Assembly: GCF_003185915.1 (NCBI RefSeq)
Contig: NZ_QHLZ01000009.1
Location: 62,001-126,000, forward strand
Length of the DNA: 64,000 bases
Direction: 5' to 3'
From: Arthrobacter psychrochitiniphilus
Lineage (GTDB): Bacteria > Actinomycetota > Actinomycetes > Actinomycetales > Micrococcaceae
Part shown: in pieces, positions 52,495 to 62,229 of the stretch
How positions within the stretch are numbered: the stretch's first letter is position 1
Layout of the letters: each line of letters begins with the position of its first letter
Notes under the pieces: generated by a model
What the model saw: the letters and a program-made list of their open reading frames with translations, nothing else
What the model was told of the DNA's origin: nothing
Databases searched by the model: none
Position numbers and translations under genes: made by a program

Positions 52495-54258
52495 ATGACC
52501 ATCACCCGCACCAAACGTGCAACCTCGCATCCGGTTGGCCGTTCCACCCTGCCAGCGCCGAAATACCCACGGGTCTTCGGCGTCGACAGGGGCCGGATCG
52601 TGCAATACGGCGTATTCATCCTTTTGGCGCTTTTTGTGCTTGCGCCAATTGTGCCCATCCTCTACCAGTCCTTCCGCGACCGGCCTCTCTACGAAGCCGG
52701 CGGGCTCCTGACGCCTAGCAACTATACGCGGCTGTTCACCGACGCCGGCTTCGGCCAGGTCATCTTGAACACGGCCATCTTCGCCGTCGGCACCACCGTG
52801 CTCACCCTCCTGATCGCCATCCCCATGGCGGTGTTGGTGGTACGCACCAAGCTCCCGTTCGGGCGGCTGCTGGGCCTGTCCATGCAATGGCCGTTCTTCA
52901 TCTCCACCCTGATCCTCGGCTTCGGCTGGATCACCCTGTACGGCCCGGCCGGATTCATCAGCGTCCAGGTCCGCCAGTTCCTGGGCTTTCTGCCATGGAA
53001 CCTGTACTCGCTGGGCGGCATGGCGGTCACCGAGGCCGTGGGCCTGGCCCCCATCGCCTATGTTTTCTGCGCCAACGCCCTGCGCCAGTCCGACGCATCA
53101 TTGGAAAGTGCCGCCCGCGTCTGCGGCGCCGGACCCCTGCGCATCCTGTTCAAGGTGGTGGTGCCGATGCTGCGTCCGCCCATCGTCTACAGCTCCATCC
53201 TGGTGTTCAGCATGTCGCTGGAAACCCTCAGCGTACCGCTGCTTTACGGCACACCCGTGCGGATCGAGGTGTTCTCCACGTTCCTGTACACCAACGGGCT
53301 GCAGTCCATCCAGCCCGACTACGGCATCCTCGGCGCGGCCTCCACCATCATCCTGGCCGTCACCATCGGCACCGTCGCCATCCAGGCCAAGGTGCTCAAG
53401 AACGCCCGGCGCTTCATCTCCGTCAGGGGCAAGGCAACGCGCCCCCGGCTGCTGGACCTGGGCAAGTTCAAGTGGGTGGCCGCCGTCGCGATCGTCATTT
53501 ACATTGTGTTCGGCGCCTTGCTGCCCATTCTGGGTCTGGTGTTCCGCTCCTTCACCATGATCTTCACCCCGCTGGCGAACCCGTTCGACTCGCTGACGCT
53601 CTCCAACTACGAGCGCGTCTTCACGTTCCCGGTCTACGTCCAGTCCATCACCAACAGCGTCATCATCGCCGCCGTGGGCGCAACGCTCGTGAGCATACTG
53701 GCACTGCTGGCCGTCCTCGTGGCACGCCGCTCACCGTTCAGGTTTGCCCGCAGCGTGGAGTACCTGGCCTTGATTCCGCAGGCCATGCCCGGCATCATCG
53801 TGGGCATCGGCTTCTTCTGGGTCTTCGCGCTCATGCCCGGCGGCGGTCTGGTGCAGGGCACCCTGATGGCGGTCATCATCGCTTTCGGACTGCGTGCACT
53901 CCCGACGGCGTTCGGCTCTATTGCCCCGGCCGTCATGCAGATTGGCCACGAGCTCGACGACGCCGCCCGCACCTCGGGTGCCGACTGGTTCGGTGCCTTC
54001 TTCCGCATCCTGCGCACGTTGTTAAAGCCGGCTTTTGTGGGCGCGCTCATCCTGGTCTTCGTGACCATGATGAAGGAATACTCCGCCGCGCTGTTCCTCT
54101 CCTCTGCCAACACCGGCGTCATCGGCACCACCATGCTCGACCTCTGGGTCCAAGGCAACACCGGCTCCGTTGCCGCCCTGGCCACCATCCAAATTGCCAT
54201 AACCGCAGTGTTCGTCGCCGTGGCGAACCTGTTCATGAAGGGACACTCCGATGCCTGA
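52495..54258 (+). CDS. ABC transporter permease, fused double domain (FbpB-like)
   Basis: The 587-residue protein contains two binding-protein-dependent permease domains in one chain, each with about six helices (residues about 40-290 and 330-580). The cytosolic coupling loops read ESAARVCGAGPLRILFKVVVPML in part and DDAARTSGADWFGAFFRI, the EAA-type motifs that contact the ATPase. One chain therefore supplies the whole membrane channel. I start at the ATG at 52,495, 41 bases behind the binding-protein stop; longer frames upstream are shadows. It overlaps the ATPase gene by eight bases. Confidence 0.9.
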   Translation: MTITRTKRATSHPVGRSTLPAPKYPRVFGVDRGRIVQYGVFILLALFVLAPIVPILYQSFRDRPLYEAGGLLTPSNYTRLFTDAGFGQVILNTAIFAVGTTVLTLLIAIPMAVLVVRTKLPFGRLLGLSMQWPFFISTLILGFGWITLYGPAGFISVQVRQFLGFLPWNLYSLGGMAVTEAVGLAPIAYVFCANALRQSDASLESAARVCGAGPLRILFKVVVPMLRPPIVYSSILVFSMSLETLSVPLLYGTPVRIEVFSTFLYTNGLQSIQPDYGILGAASTIILAVTIGTVAIQAKVLKNARRFISVRGKATRPRLLDLGKFKWVAAVAIVIYIVFGALLPILGLVFRSFTMIFTPLANPFDSLTLSNYERVFTFPVYVQSITNSVIIAAVGATLVSILALLAVLVARRSPFRFARSVEYLALIPQAMPGIIVGIGFFWVFALMPGGGLVQGTLMAVIIAFGLRALPTAFGSIAPAVMQIGHELDDAARTSGADWFGAFFRILRTLLKPAFVGALILVFVTMMKEYSAALFLSSANTGVIGTTMLDLWVQGNTGSVAALATIQIAITAVFVAVANLFMKGHSDA

Positions 54259-55375
54259 AGTACACGTAAAGGACCTGCACAAAAAGTTTGGCGACGTTAC
54301 CGTGCTGAACGACATCAATTTCACCATCAAGGAAGGTGAGTTTTTCACGCTCCTTGGCCCCAGTGGCTGCGGGAAATCCACCACACTGAACAGCATTGCC
54401 GGACTAGAATCCCCTACCTCGGGCTCCATCACCGTGGGCGGTGTGCCGTTCGTTGACACTGCGCACAAACTGTATGTTCCCACCGAGGAACGCAACTTGG
54501 GCATGGTGTTCCAGTCCTACGCCCTCTGGCCGCACATGACGGTGGAACAAAACCTGGTGATGCCGCTGGCCATCCGCAAGGTCTCCAAGGAAGAGAAGGC
54601 TTCCCGGATTTATGAGGCCCTGGACACCGTGGGCCTGGCACATCTGAAGGACCGCTTCCCGCACCAGCTCTCCGGCGGCCAGCAGCAGCGCGTGGCCCTG
54701 GCCCGCGCACTGGTCTACTCGCCATCGGTCCTGCTCCTGGATGAGCCACTCTCCAACCTGGATGCCAAGCTGCGCGAACAGTCCCGGGCCTGGCTCAAGC
54801 GCCTGCAGGTGGACCTGGGCATCACCACCGTTTATGTGACGCACGATCAGGACGAGGCGCTCTCACTCAGCGACCGGATCGCCGTCATGTTTGAGGGCAA
54901 GATGGCGCAGATCGGCACTCCTGCTGAAATCTATGAAAAGCCCGCCACAGCCGCCGTCGCCGCCTTTGTGGGCAGCTGCAACTTCTTCACCGGTTCCTTG
55001 ACGGCGATCAGCGGCGGCACGGCGACCGTCCGCCTCGACAACACCGGGCTGGAGGTCAAAGTGGCCAGCACCCTGGCCTTGAAGCCAGCCGACGCCGTCA
55101 CGGTGGCCGTCCGCCCCGAACGCCTGCGCATCACCTCCTCCTCCGATGCCGCCGGCACCAACGTGCTGGAAACCACCGTGCTGACCCGCTCCTATGTGGG
55201 CTCGCGTTACGAATACGGACTGAAGCTGGGCAGCAATGTAGTCCAGGTGGTCTCCCCCGTTGGGGACCTCGACGGCGGTGTGCGGCTGGTCTTTGAGCCC
55301 GAGGATGCGCTGTTGTACCCGGGCGCCGACGTCCCCTCGGCCGAAGCACAAGAACTCATGACAGTGGCGGCATGA
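54251..55375 (+). CDS. ABC transporter ATP-binding protein (FbpC/PotA-like)
   Basis: The 374-residue ATPase energises uptake by the upstream permease. Walker A is GPSGCGKST (residues about 35-43), the Q loop is [13 protein letters not shown], the signature is [12 protein letters not shown], Walker B is [16 protein letters not shown] and the switch His is in [13 protein letters not shown]. After residue about 240 a TOBE-type regulatory domain follows ([10 protein letters not shown]). This arrangement is typical of FbpC, PotA and related importers for ions, polyamines and phosphorylated compounds. The ATG lies inside the end of the permease gene. The MFS gene starts ten bases after the stop. 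Confidence 0.92.
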   Translation: MPEVHVKDLHKKFGDVTVLNDINFTIKEGEFFTLLGPSGCGKSTTLNSIAGLESPTSGSITVGGVPFVDTAHKLYVPTEERNLGMVFQSYALWPHMTVEQNLVMPLAIRKVSKEEKASRIYEALDTVGLAHLKDRFPHQLSGGQQQRVALARALVYSPSVLLLDEPLSNLDAKLREQSRAWLKRLQVDLGITTVYVTHDQDEALSLSDRIAVMFEGKMAQIGTPAEIYEKPATAAVAAFVGSCNFFTGSLTAISGGTATVRLDNTGLEVKVASTLALKPADAVTVAVRPERLRITSSSDAAGTNVLETTVLTRSYVGSRYEYGLKLGSNVVQVVSPVGDLDGGVRLVFEPEDALLYPGADVPSAEAQELMTVAA

Positions 55376-55385
55376 GCCGCCGACC

Positions 55386-56615
55386 ATGAATGCTTCCGGC
55401 CAGGCGCCCCGGCAGGTTCCCCGGCCTGGGCGCCTGGCCGTCATGCTAGTACTGGCGCACGCCGTCGTCATTCAGTCCATCACCTTTGGCATGCGCCCCA
55501 CCCTCTCCTACGCCGTCCTGGATGCGGGCGGATCCCAGGCCCTCCTGGGCGTGCTGGTGGCGGCGTTTGCCGTGCCGGCGCTCATACTGGCATTGCCCGC
55601 AGGGCACATCATCGACCGCACCGGCGAGCGCGCTTCCCTGATCGCCGGCGCGGCGGCGCTGATCGCTGCAGTGCTGCTGGCGCTTCTGGGCGGCGGTGCG
55701 GTGCCGGTGCTACTGCTGGCCACCATGTTCCTTGGCGTGGGCCAACTGCTCTCCGTCATTGGCGAGCAGGCCATCGTGGCCAACACCACCAGCCGCGGGC
55801 AATTCGACTCCAAATTCGGCCACTTCACCTTTGCGTCATCACTGGGCCAAACCATCGGCCCACTGCTCCTGGCACTTCCGGGCGGCACTTTGGAGACACC
55901 GCCCATTCTGGCCATCTTCACGGTATGCGGCGCGCTGGCCGTGGTGTTGCTGGGCATTTCCTTGTTCATCAAAAGCTCGAAGCGGGCACCTTCCACGGGT
56001 CAACGTGCACGCATGCTCCCCTCGGTGGCGGCGCTGCTGCGCACCCCCGGAATCCTGCGGGCACTGCTGGCCGGCAGCCTGGTCCTTGCCTCCGTGGACC
56101 TGTTTCTGGCATACCTTCCGGCGCTCGGGCACGAACGCGGCATTGCTGCCGGAATGGTCAGCGCCATGCTCGTGGCGAGGTCCTTGTTCTCCATGTTCTC
56201 TCGGCTGTTCCTTGGTCCCATGGTGAAGGCTTTTGGCCGCCGATGCCTCATGGTGTGCAGCATTGCGCTGTCTTCCGTGGCGCTTCTTCTCTTTGCCCTG
56301 CCCCTGCAACTGTCCATACTGATCATGCTGGCTGCCATTTACGGCTTCGCCATTGGCACCTGCCAGCCCATCACCATGTCTTGGATTGCCGAGCTGGCGG
56401 ATGCCGGCACACGCGGCCTGGCCATGTCGCTGCGGCTGGCCAGCAACCGGCTCGGCCAGACACTGCTGCCCACCGCACTGGGCGCACTATCAGCGGTGGC
56501 CGGGGTTGGCGGCGTCTTCATCGGCACCGGAATCATGCTTGCCGGGGCGGCTTGGTCAGGGGCCGCCGTCGGACAAGCCGCAGAAGAGGAGAGTGCCGAT
56601 GAACCCGCAGGCTGA
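55386..56615 (+). CDS. Major facilitator superfamily transporter
   Basis: The 409-residue carrier has about twelve membrane helices and the MFS loop motif PAGHIIDRTGERASL between helices 2 and 3 (residues about 70-84). A basic loop in the middle (KSSKRAPSTGQRARM) separates the halves. Its substrate is unknown. Placement in an operon with an ABC importer and a CitA-like sensor suggests that it moves the same compound or a breakdown product, perhaps as low-affinity uptake or as export. It is uncommon for a binding-protein importer and an MFS carrier to share one transcript. Its end overlaps the kinase start by 17 bases. Confidence 0.85.
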   Translation: MNASGQAPRQVPRPGRLAVMLVLAHAVVIQSITFGMRPTLSYAVLDAGGSQALLGVLVAAFAVPALILALPAGHIIDRTGERASLIAGAAALIAAVLLALLGGGAVPVLLLATMFLGVGQLLSVIGEQAIVANTTSRGQFDSKFGHFTFASSLGQTIGPLLLALPGGTLETPPILAIFTVCGALAVVLLGISLFIKSSKRAPSTGQRARMLPSVAALLRTPGILRALLAGSLVLASVDLFLAYLPALGHERGIAAGMVSAMLVARSLFSMFSRLFLGPMVKAFGRRCLMVCSIALSSVALLLFALPLQLSILIMLAAIYGFAIGTCQPITMSWIAELADAGTRGLAMSLRLASNRLGQTLLPTALGALSAVAGVGGVFIGTGIMLAGAAWSGAAVGQAAEEESADEPAG

Positions 56616-58377
56616 GCCCCAACCGCTCTCGCAGACCGCCGCCCGCAAACGCGGTCCCCGGCACATTTTCTGGCAAAATGGGGGAATGCGACGACGGATA
56701 ACATTGCGGACCCAGCTCCTGCTGCTGCAAATGGTCATTGTCCTTATCACAGTGGTGGGCACCGGCGGCGTTGCCATCCTTACCCAGCAACACCAGCTCC
56801 GCGCCAATTATCAGGACCGGATGGTCGGCGTCGCACAATCGGTGGCCGAGAATCCAGTGATCGTTGAGGCCTTTAACACCCGCGATCCCAGCAGCATCAT
56901 CCAGCCCATCACGGAGCTGATCAGCAAGTCCTCAGGGATTGCGTACGCGGTGGTCATGAACGCGGATGGCATCCGTTATTCGCATCCCGACCCGTCCAAG
57001 ATTGGCAAGCATGTCTCCACGGATGCTGCAGAAGTACTCTCCGGGGACATCTTTGTGGGAACGCAGACGGGAACGATGGGCACGTCGTGGCGGGTCAAAG
57101 TACCCATTTTCAGTGCAGGGCATGCGGTGATCGGGGCGGTGTCTGTGGGGGTGCTGGAGTCGGACCTGCGTAATGAATACCTCTCCAATGCCACCTGGCT
57201 GTTCGTCACGATCGGGGTCGCGGCGATCTTTGGCGTGGTTGGCGCGGCGTGGGTGACCGCCGTGATCCGCAAGCGCATCTTCGGCCTGGAACCGGAGCAG
57301 ATCGCTGGACTGCTGGAGGAGCGCGAAGCCATCCTGCATGGGGTGCGTGAAGGCGTGCTGGCCGTTGACAACCGCGGACGCATAGCCCTGATCAACGACG
57401 CCGCTGTGCATCTGCTCTCCCTCGGCGACAAGCCTGATGTAGTGGGCACACTGGCCCGGGAAACCTTGGACGGCTCCTTGGTGGAGCTGTTGAAGGACGA
57501 CGGCGCTGAACAGTCACTCATACTCTCCGGCGAGCGGGTGTTGCTGGTGCGCCGGGACGTGTCAAAGATCGGCGGCCAGGAGATCGGCTCCATCCTCATT
57601 TTGCGGGACAACACGGACTTGCACGCGTTGCTGCGCGATCTCGACGGCGTGCAGGGCCTTGCTGACGGGCTGCGCGCCCAAGCACACGGCTTTGCCAACA
57701 AGCTGCACGTCATTTCCGGGCTGCTGGAGCTGGGCCGTGTGGAGCAGGCGGTCTCCTACATTTCGCATGAGCGCGCGGGCGGGGCGCTCACGCGGCTAGC
57801 CGGCCAGTCCGGTATCCGGGAGTTGGAAGTTGCCGCACTGCTACTCATGAAGCAGGTCCGTGCCGATGAACTCGGCATCGACATCACCATCGAGGACGCC
57901 TCTGCACTGCCGGCACTATCCGCGTGCGCCTCCGCGGAGACCCTGCGCGAGGACCTCCTCACGATCATCGGAAATCTGATTGACAATGCCGTCGAGGCCA
58001 CGGGCTCTGGCGGGCGGATATCGGTACTGATGGCTTACTTGGCCGGCTCCGGTGAAGTTTCCATCTCAGTGTCCGACTCCGGGGAGGGCATCGCCCCCGA
58101 GTTGCGGGACCGTGTCTTTGCGTCCGGATACTCATCCAAGGCGGCCCTTCCGGGCGCCTTGTCCACCGGGCGCGGCATCGGCCTGACACTGGTGAAGCGG
58201 ATCGCCGCCCGGCATGGTGGGGTTGTTGACATTAAGGAAGGGCTGGAAAGCACTAGAACCGGTGGCTCGTCCCCGAGCGGGGCCTTCGGCGCCCGAATCA
58301 CGGTGTATCTGCCAGTCGACCCCGAGAACCTGGTGCCCGAACGGCTACTTGACGCCGAGCCGGTGGAGCCGGCATGA
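56599..58377 (+). CDS. CitA/DcuS-family sensor histidine kinase
   Basis: The 592-residue kinase has a membrane helix near residues 36-58, an extracytoplasmic PAS-like (single Cache) domain (about 60-195), a second helix near 200-222, a cytosolic PAS domain (about 230-345) and the kinase part. The phosphoacceptor region QAHGFANKLHVISGLLELG (His near 363) is the CitA/DcuS type, and the ATPase motifs NLIDNAVEA, DSGEGIAPELRDRVF and GRGIGLTLVKRIA are intact. CitA and DcuS sense citrate or C4-dicarboxylates directly with the outer PAS domain; the external part here has RYSHPDPSKIGK, as in that family. The ATG at 56,599 follows GAGGAG; a second ATG at 56,686 is possible. Confidence 0.9.
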   Translation: MNPQAEPQPLSQTAARKRGPRHIFWQNGGMRRRITLRTQLLLLQMVIVLITVVGTGGVAILTQQHQLRANYQDRMVGVAQSVAENPVIVEAFNTRDPSSIIQPITELISKSSGIAYAVVMNADGIRYSHPDPSKIGKHVSTDAAEVLSGDIFVGTQTGTMGTSWRVKVPIFSAGHAVIGAVSVGVLESDLRNEYLSNATWLFVTIGVAAIFGVVGAAWVTAVIRKRIFGLEPEQIAGLLEEREAILHGVREGVLAVDNRGRIALINDAAVHLLSLGDKPDVVGTLARETLDGSLVELLKDDGAEQSLILSGERVLLVRRDVSKIGGQEIGSILILRDNTDLHALLRDLDGVQGLADGLRAQAHGFANKLHVISGLLELGRVEQAVSYISHERAGGALTRLAGQSGIRELEVAALLLMKQVRADELGIDITIEDASALPALSACASAETLREDLLTIIGNLIDNAVEATGSGGRISVLMAYLAGSGEVSISVSDSGEGIAPELRDRVFASGYSSKAALPGALSTGRGIGLTLVKRIAARHGGVVDIKEGLESTRTGGSSPSGAFGARITVYLPVDPENLVPERLLDAEPVEPA

Positions 58378-59060
58378 GCACAATACTGAGAGTTGTGATC
58401 GTCGAAGATGACATTGGCGTGGCGCTCATCAATCGTGAATTTGTTTCCTCCCACCAAGGCTTCACCGTAGTGGGAGTAGCTCACTCGGGCGGAGAGGCGC
58501 TAGAACTCATTGGACGCCTGAAACCTGATGTGGTCCTGCTGGACTTTTACCTTCCAGATTTCTCTGGCCTGGAGGTCCTTTCCCGGCTCAGCCCGGAGCT
58601 AGTGAGTTCCATGGAAGTCATCGCCGTCACGGCCGCCCGCGACGTGGACAGCGTCCGGCTTGCCAGGGCGCGGGGCGTGCGGCATTATCTGGTCAAACCT
58701 TTCATGGCGTCGGCACTCTTTGAACGGCTGGAGGAAGTGGCACAGCAAATCGACACCGTGCGGCGCAGCTCACGCGGCAGACTGCTGGACCAACGCAGCG
58801 TGGATGCGCTCATTGCCAGCACGGCCGAGCGCTATGCCCCGCCCCCGAAAGGCCTCTCCGAAGTCACGCTACAGCGGGTGCACCTGGCGCTGCAGGCGGC
58901 TGGCACTGATGTCTCGGCGGCTGAATTGGCGGAACTGGTGGGCATGTCACGGGTGGGTGTGAGGCGCTATTTGGAGCATCTGGTGGACATTGGCCGGGCC
59001 AGTCTCACACCGCGATATGGCGGCGGGCGGCCGGAGAACCGGTACAGCGCGGCGTCCTGA
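58374..59060 (+). CDS. CitB/DcuR-family response regulator
   Basis: The 228-residue regulator has a receiver domain (residues about 5-120) with VIVEDDIGVA, the phosphorylated Asp in VVLLDFYLPDFSG, Thr in VIAVTAARD and Lys in YLVKPFMASAL. A C-terminal helix-turn-helix follows (about 160-225: VSAAELAELVGMSRVGVRRYLEHL in sequence) of the CitB/DcuR type, ending GRPENRYSA. Its ATG overlaps the kinase stop (ATGA). Regulators of this family activate transport genes for citrate or dicarboxylates. The paired repeats at 51,167-51,213 are the likely target, giving a self-controlled operon. Confidence 0.92.
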   Translation: MSTILRVVIVEDDIGVALINREFVSSHQGFTVVGVAHSGGEALELIGRLKPDVVLLDFYLPDFSGLEVLSRLSPELVSSMEVIAVTAARDVDSVRLARARGVRHYLVKPFMASALFERLEEVAQQIDTVRRSSRGRLLDQRSVDALIASTAERYAPPPKGLSEVTLQRVHLALQAAGTDVSAAELAELVGMSRVGVRRYLEHLVDIGRASLTPRYGGGRPENRYSAAS

Positions 59061-59926
59061 CACTCGTGATCGGGCTCGCCTGCCTTGATCGGGAAAGTTC
59101 CATATCCCCCACACCGGGTCCGTCATTATCGGTGCCGGAAAGCTCCCTGCTCCACCGCTAGCCCACCATGATTTCTGGCTCACATCAGCATGGGAGCTGA
59201 GGACGTCACAGCAGCCGAACTCCCCGCCAGACTCCTAGGAGCACACTTTCCCAGTCAGGAGCCTCCAGTGGACCCTGACTGTTTCAGCGAGGACTTCCAA
59301 TAGCGCAGAACTTTCAATAGCGCAGGACATGCCAGATGCAATACAGAGACCCCTCACGCGCGGCGCAAAGAGACCCACCGTTGCTGGCTCAGTTGCCACC
59401 TATGACGAGTCAAAGACGGGCTCTGCCGGGGAGCGCACGCCTGACGAAAATTTCTGATTGACGGTGTAGGCGGCGTTGGCACCTAGTAATTTCAGCGTAG
59501 TTTTCAGCAGCCAGGAAACGTTCCCTGACGCTGATGGCGAGTACATTTTGAGCGGGCTCTCTGCGGGCAAATGACCCTCGTTTATCCCTGCTGTTGGCAC
59601 CTGGTCACCCTTTAGAATTTACCTGATCCTGGTGGTCATCGGTTGGGTTATCGTTCAAGGGATAGGCGCTGCTCCGTCGGTGGGGTGACTTTCGGTTGGA
59701 TAGCTATGGCGTGTGGGCGGATGCGTTCGCCGGCATTCGGCATAATTAGTTCAGTGGTTTCTGGTCCTCGTTCGGAATTGGTGGTGTACATGGTGGCAGT
59801 TGGAGGCGTTCCTTTTGACTACTTTCCTAGGTTTTCAGACGAAGAGCGGACAGTGTGCCGGGACGATATGTGTGAGGCGTCCATGACAAGTGCCGTCGAT
59901 GACGCCGGCTTAGGGGCAGGGTCGTT
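59061..59926. other. Gene-poor interval before the exporter gene
   Basis: No convincing gene. A minus-strand frame at 59,400-59,600 and a plus-strand frame at 59,643-59,930, which ends inside the exporter start, are open but show no family features. Base composition shifts to lower GC here and stays so up to the window end. Confidence 0.6.
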
Positions 59927-61309
59927 ATGATGAGCCGGTCCGGTGAGTGCTCCGGGGAGTTAGTAGCCCGTGCCAACGGGGACGGGATTGTCCATCTCTG
60001 GGCTGTTCTGGACTTATCAATTCGATTGGCGGAGGTCTTGTTCGCCTCTGGGGCCGGCGCCGAAGAAGCGACGACAACTATGAGTATTGTTGCTGAAAGT
60101 TACGGAGTGGGTGGGACTACTGCGGATGTGACGCACACCATGTTGACGTTGACGTGGACGGACCCGGATACTCACGAGTCGGTTTCGCGCAGACGTATTA
60201 TTCGGGAGAGGGGACTTGATTATGCGCGGTTGGCTTCTGCTGCGGCACTGATCACACGAATCAGTGATAGAAAGATTGGCATCGAAGCAGCCCGCCGGCG
60301 CTTGTCTGTGATTCTTTCGGGACCACCGCAGGTTCCCAGGCTGTTGCGCAGAGCTGGCTGGAGCCTGATTGGTGCGGGTGCTGCAGTACTTTTTGGGGGT
60401 GGATGGCTGGTTGCCGCTGTAGCTTTTGGTGCTTCGTTTGTGCTGGAGGCGATCAGTACCGGGCTAGGGTTTCGTCGTGTACCGGTTTTTTATCAAAGCG
60501 TGCTCGGTGGAGTCATTGGTCCTGTTGCTGCCGCGCTTGTCCACTATATTGATCCAGATGCTTCATCTTCTTTGGTTGTTGTGGCCACGATTGTTGTATT
60601 GCTGGCTGGGGTCACCACGTTCGGTGCGGTCCAAGATACGCTGACGGGTTTCTACGTCACTGGCCTTGCCCGGATGACTGAGGCCGTCGTGATCACTGTT
60701 GGGATCGCAGCCGGGATAATTGGGACCTCGCTGTTACTGGCACGAGTCGGGGTGCCCTTGGTGATTAGCGTCAGCGAAGCACGATCTTCCCATGGGCCTA
60801 CGGTCACGATCGTGGCCGCCATCGTCATCGTGGTCGGTTTTGCTTTGGCAGCCCAATTACCGTGGCGGGCTCTGGGCGCCGTGGTCGTTCTTGGCGCCGC
60901 TACAGAGTTCTTTTACTTATTGTCCATTGCAGCCGGGGCTGGAACCGTTTGGGGTTCGGCCCTGACCGCTGTGGTGATCGGCGCTCTTGCCTCGCTATCG
61001 GCTCGGCTGACTCGCACTCCTCCTCTGCCCACAGTGGTGACATCCCTCGTTCCTCTGCTACCTGGCTTTGTACTCTTCAACGGTCTCATGCAGGTTGCTG
61101 ACGGGTCTGTGACGGGTTTGCTGGGCATGTTCACTGCGGCGGCGGTTGCTGGCGCTCTTGCTGCTGGCGCTATTTTAGGGCAGTTCCTTATAGATCTCGC
61201 CGTTTCGCCGGTTAGGGGCCAACGCCGTGTCACGGGTCCACTACTGGCCTTGCCCGCACGGTTCTCACGAAAACGCTCCCAGCGACGGGACAGTGAAGCC
61301 CCTCATTGA
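59927..61309 (+). CDS. ThrE-family threonine/serine exporter
   Basis: The 460-residue protein joins an N-terminal cytosolic DUF1212 domain (residues about 25-165: SIRLAEVLFASGAGAEEATTTM in two parts, RRIIRERGLDYARLASAA, IGIEAARRRL) to about ten membrane helices (about 150-435). This is the ThrE layout of Corynebacterium glutamicum, which exports threonine and serine by proton motive force. The C-terminal GLGVLFN-type region reads LLPGFVLFNGLMQ. Codon use is more T-rich at third positions than in the core genes, which hints at acquisition from elsewhere. A basic tail closes the protein. AGGG lies five bases before the first ATG. Confidence 0.85.
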   Translation: MMSRSGECSGELVARANGDGIVHLWAVLDLSIRLAEVLFASGAGAEEATTTMSIVAESYGVGGTTADVTHTMLTLTWTDPDTHESVSRRRIIRERGLDYARLASAAALITRISDRKIGIEAARRRLSVILSGPPQVPRLLRRAGWSLIGAGAAVLFGGGWLVAAVAFGASFVLEAISTGLGFRRVPVFYQSVLGGVIGPVAAALVHYIDPDASSSLVVVATIVVLLAGVTTFGAVQDTLTGFYVTGLARMTEAVVITVGIAAGIIGTSLLLARVGVPLVISVSEARSSHGPTVTIVAAIVIVVGFALAAQLPWRALGAVVVLGAATEFFYLLSIAAGAGTVWGSALTAVVIGALASLSARLTRTPPLPTVVTSLVPLLPGFVLFNGLMQVADGSVTGLLGMFTAAAVAGALAAGAILGQFLIDLAVSPVRGQRRVTGPLLALPARFSRKRSQRRDSEAPH

Positions 61310-61456
61310 GGGGAGTTCGCCAGGACCTGGGTCGGGGAAGGCCTCCCAAGCAGTGCCGCATGATCCACGACGCCGCTGATGCCCTAAGGTGGTGTTGAAA
61401 GTTATCCAGCATGGGGTGATGACAGTCCTACGGCACCGGGTGGGAGAATTGCGTAT

Positions 61457-61639
61457 ATGGATCCGTTGATTGCAACGAGCGTCATTTTGATAGCGGCCAT
61501 CATTATTTTCATCTGGAACAAATTTCCTCCTGCGGTTGTCGCCCTCGCAGTGGCGTTGGCGTTGTTCTTTTCTGGAACAGTGACTTTTGAACAGGCCATT
61601 ACCGGGTTGAGTGACCCGTCAGAGGAAACGCGTAACTGA
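61457..61639 (+). pseudogene. Truncated N-terminus of an SLC13/DASS-like transporter
   Basis: Sixty codons encode the start of a divalent-anion transporter of the SLC13 type: one helix (ATSVILIAAIIIFIWN), then PPAVVALAVALALFFSGTVTFEQAITGLSDP. Intact relatives continue with a GD-PxVI motif and ten more helices; here the frame hits TGA after EETRN and no continuation is found downstream. GGGAG lies ten bases upstream of the ATG. It is a deletion remnant, or the surviving left end after insertion-sequence activity. Confidence 0.65.
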
Positions 61640-61758
61640 ACCTTTCCGCCACGTCACTTCGAAAGCGAGAACTTCCCCTCGCCCAAGCCTCAGTATCCAC
61701 TGAACGACGTACCCTGCGCGCTAAGAGTCCACTGTGTAGCCCGCACCATCTGGCTCAC

Positions 61759-62209
61759 TCACCCGTTCTGATGCCTAAGATGGTTCCAATCAAAAGTGTT
61801 GCCGCAATTCCAAGGCTCGTAAGATCCAGCTAGCGAAATCCGTACAATCCCCCCGGAACTGCCACCAGGAAGAAATCCAGCAGTGGTGCCGAGCAACGCA
61901 CGACGAAGAATGATAATGCGTTCATCGTGGTGGCGGCAATCGCTGTTGGTGGTGGCACACCCCAAGATTTGAACATGGCTACACGCAGCGCCATATCACT
62001 CGGTGGCGGCGCCAACGCCTCCATCGACGTCGCACGATAAACCGAGACACCCGGAGTAAAAAAACCAACGGCATCGCGTTCGCCCCTTGCCGCACCACTA
62101 AGACTGCAACAAGTGAGGTGGATCCGGTCCTTGCAGCCAGTGTAGAAGCAGATCTCGCCATGTCACGGACAACGCTGCAGATAGGGTTCCGTTTGCGTAT
62201 GAAGGCCAC
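61759..62209 (-). pseudogene. Remnant of a flippase-like (LPG synthase membrane domain) protein
   Basis: On the minus strand two frames together give the end of a multi-helix protein of the lysylphosphatidylglycerol-synthase membrane-domain type: STLAARTGSTSLVAVLVV, then in another frame TPGVSVYRATSMEALAPPPSD, MALRVAMFKSWG and PLLDFFLVAVPGGLYGFR. A TAG interrupts the frame there, after which LGIAATLLIGTILGIR can still be read. At least one frameshift and one stop make it non-functional. Its left end reaches 61,759. Confidence 0.6.
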
Positions 62210-62229
62210 AGAGGCCAGCGTTGGAACTA

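Noticed and set aside
52887..54269. Open frame of 460 codons over the permease
   Set aside because: Shifted frame of the fused permease with extreme His/Arg content and no hydrophobic helices.
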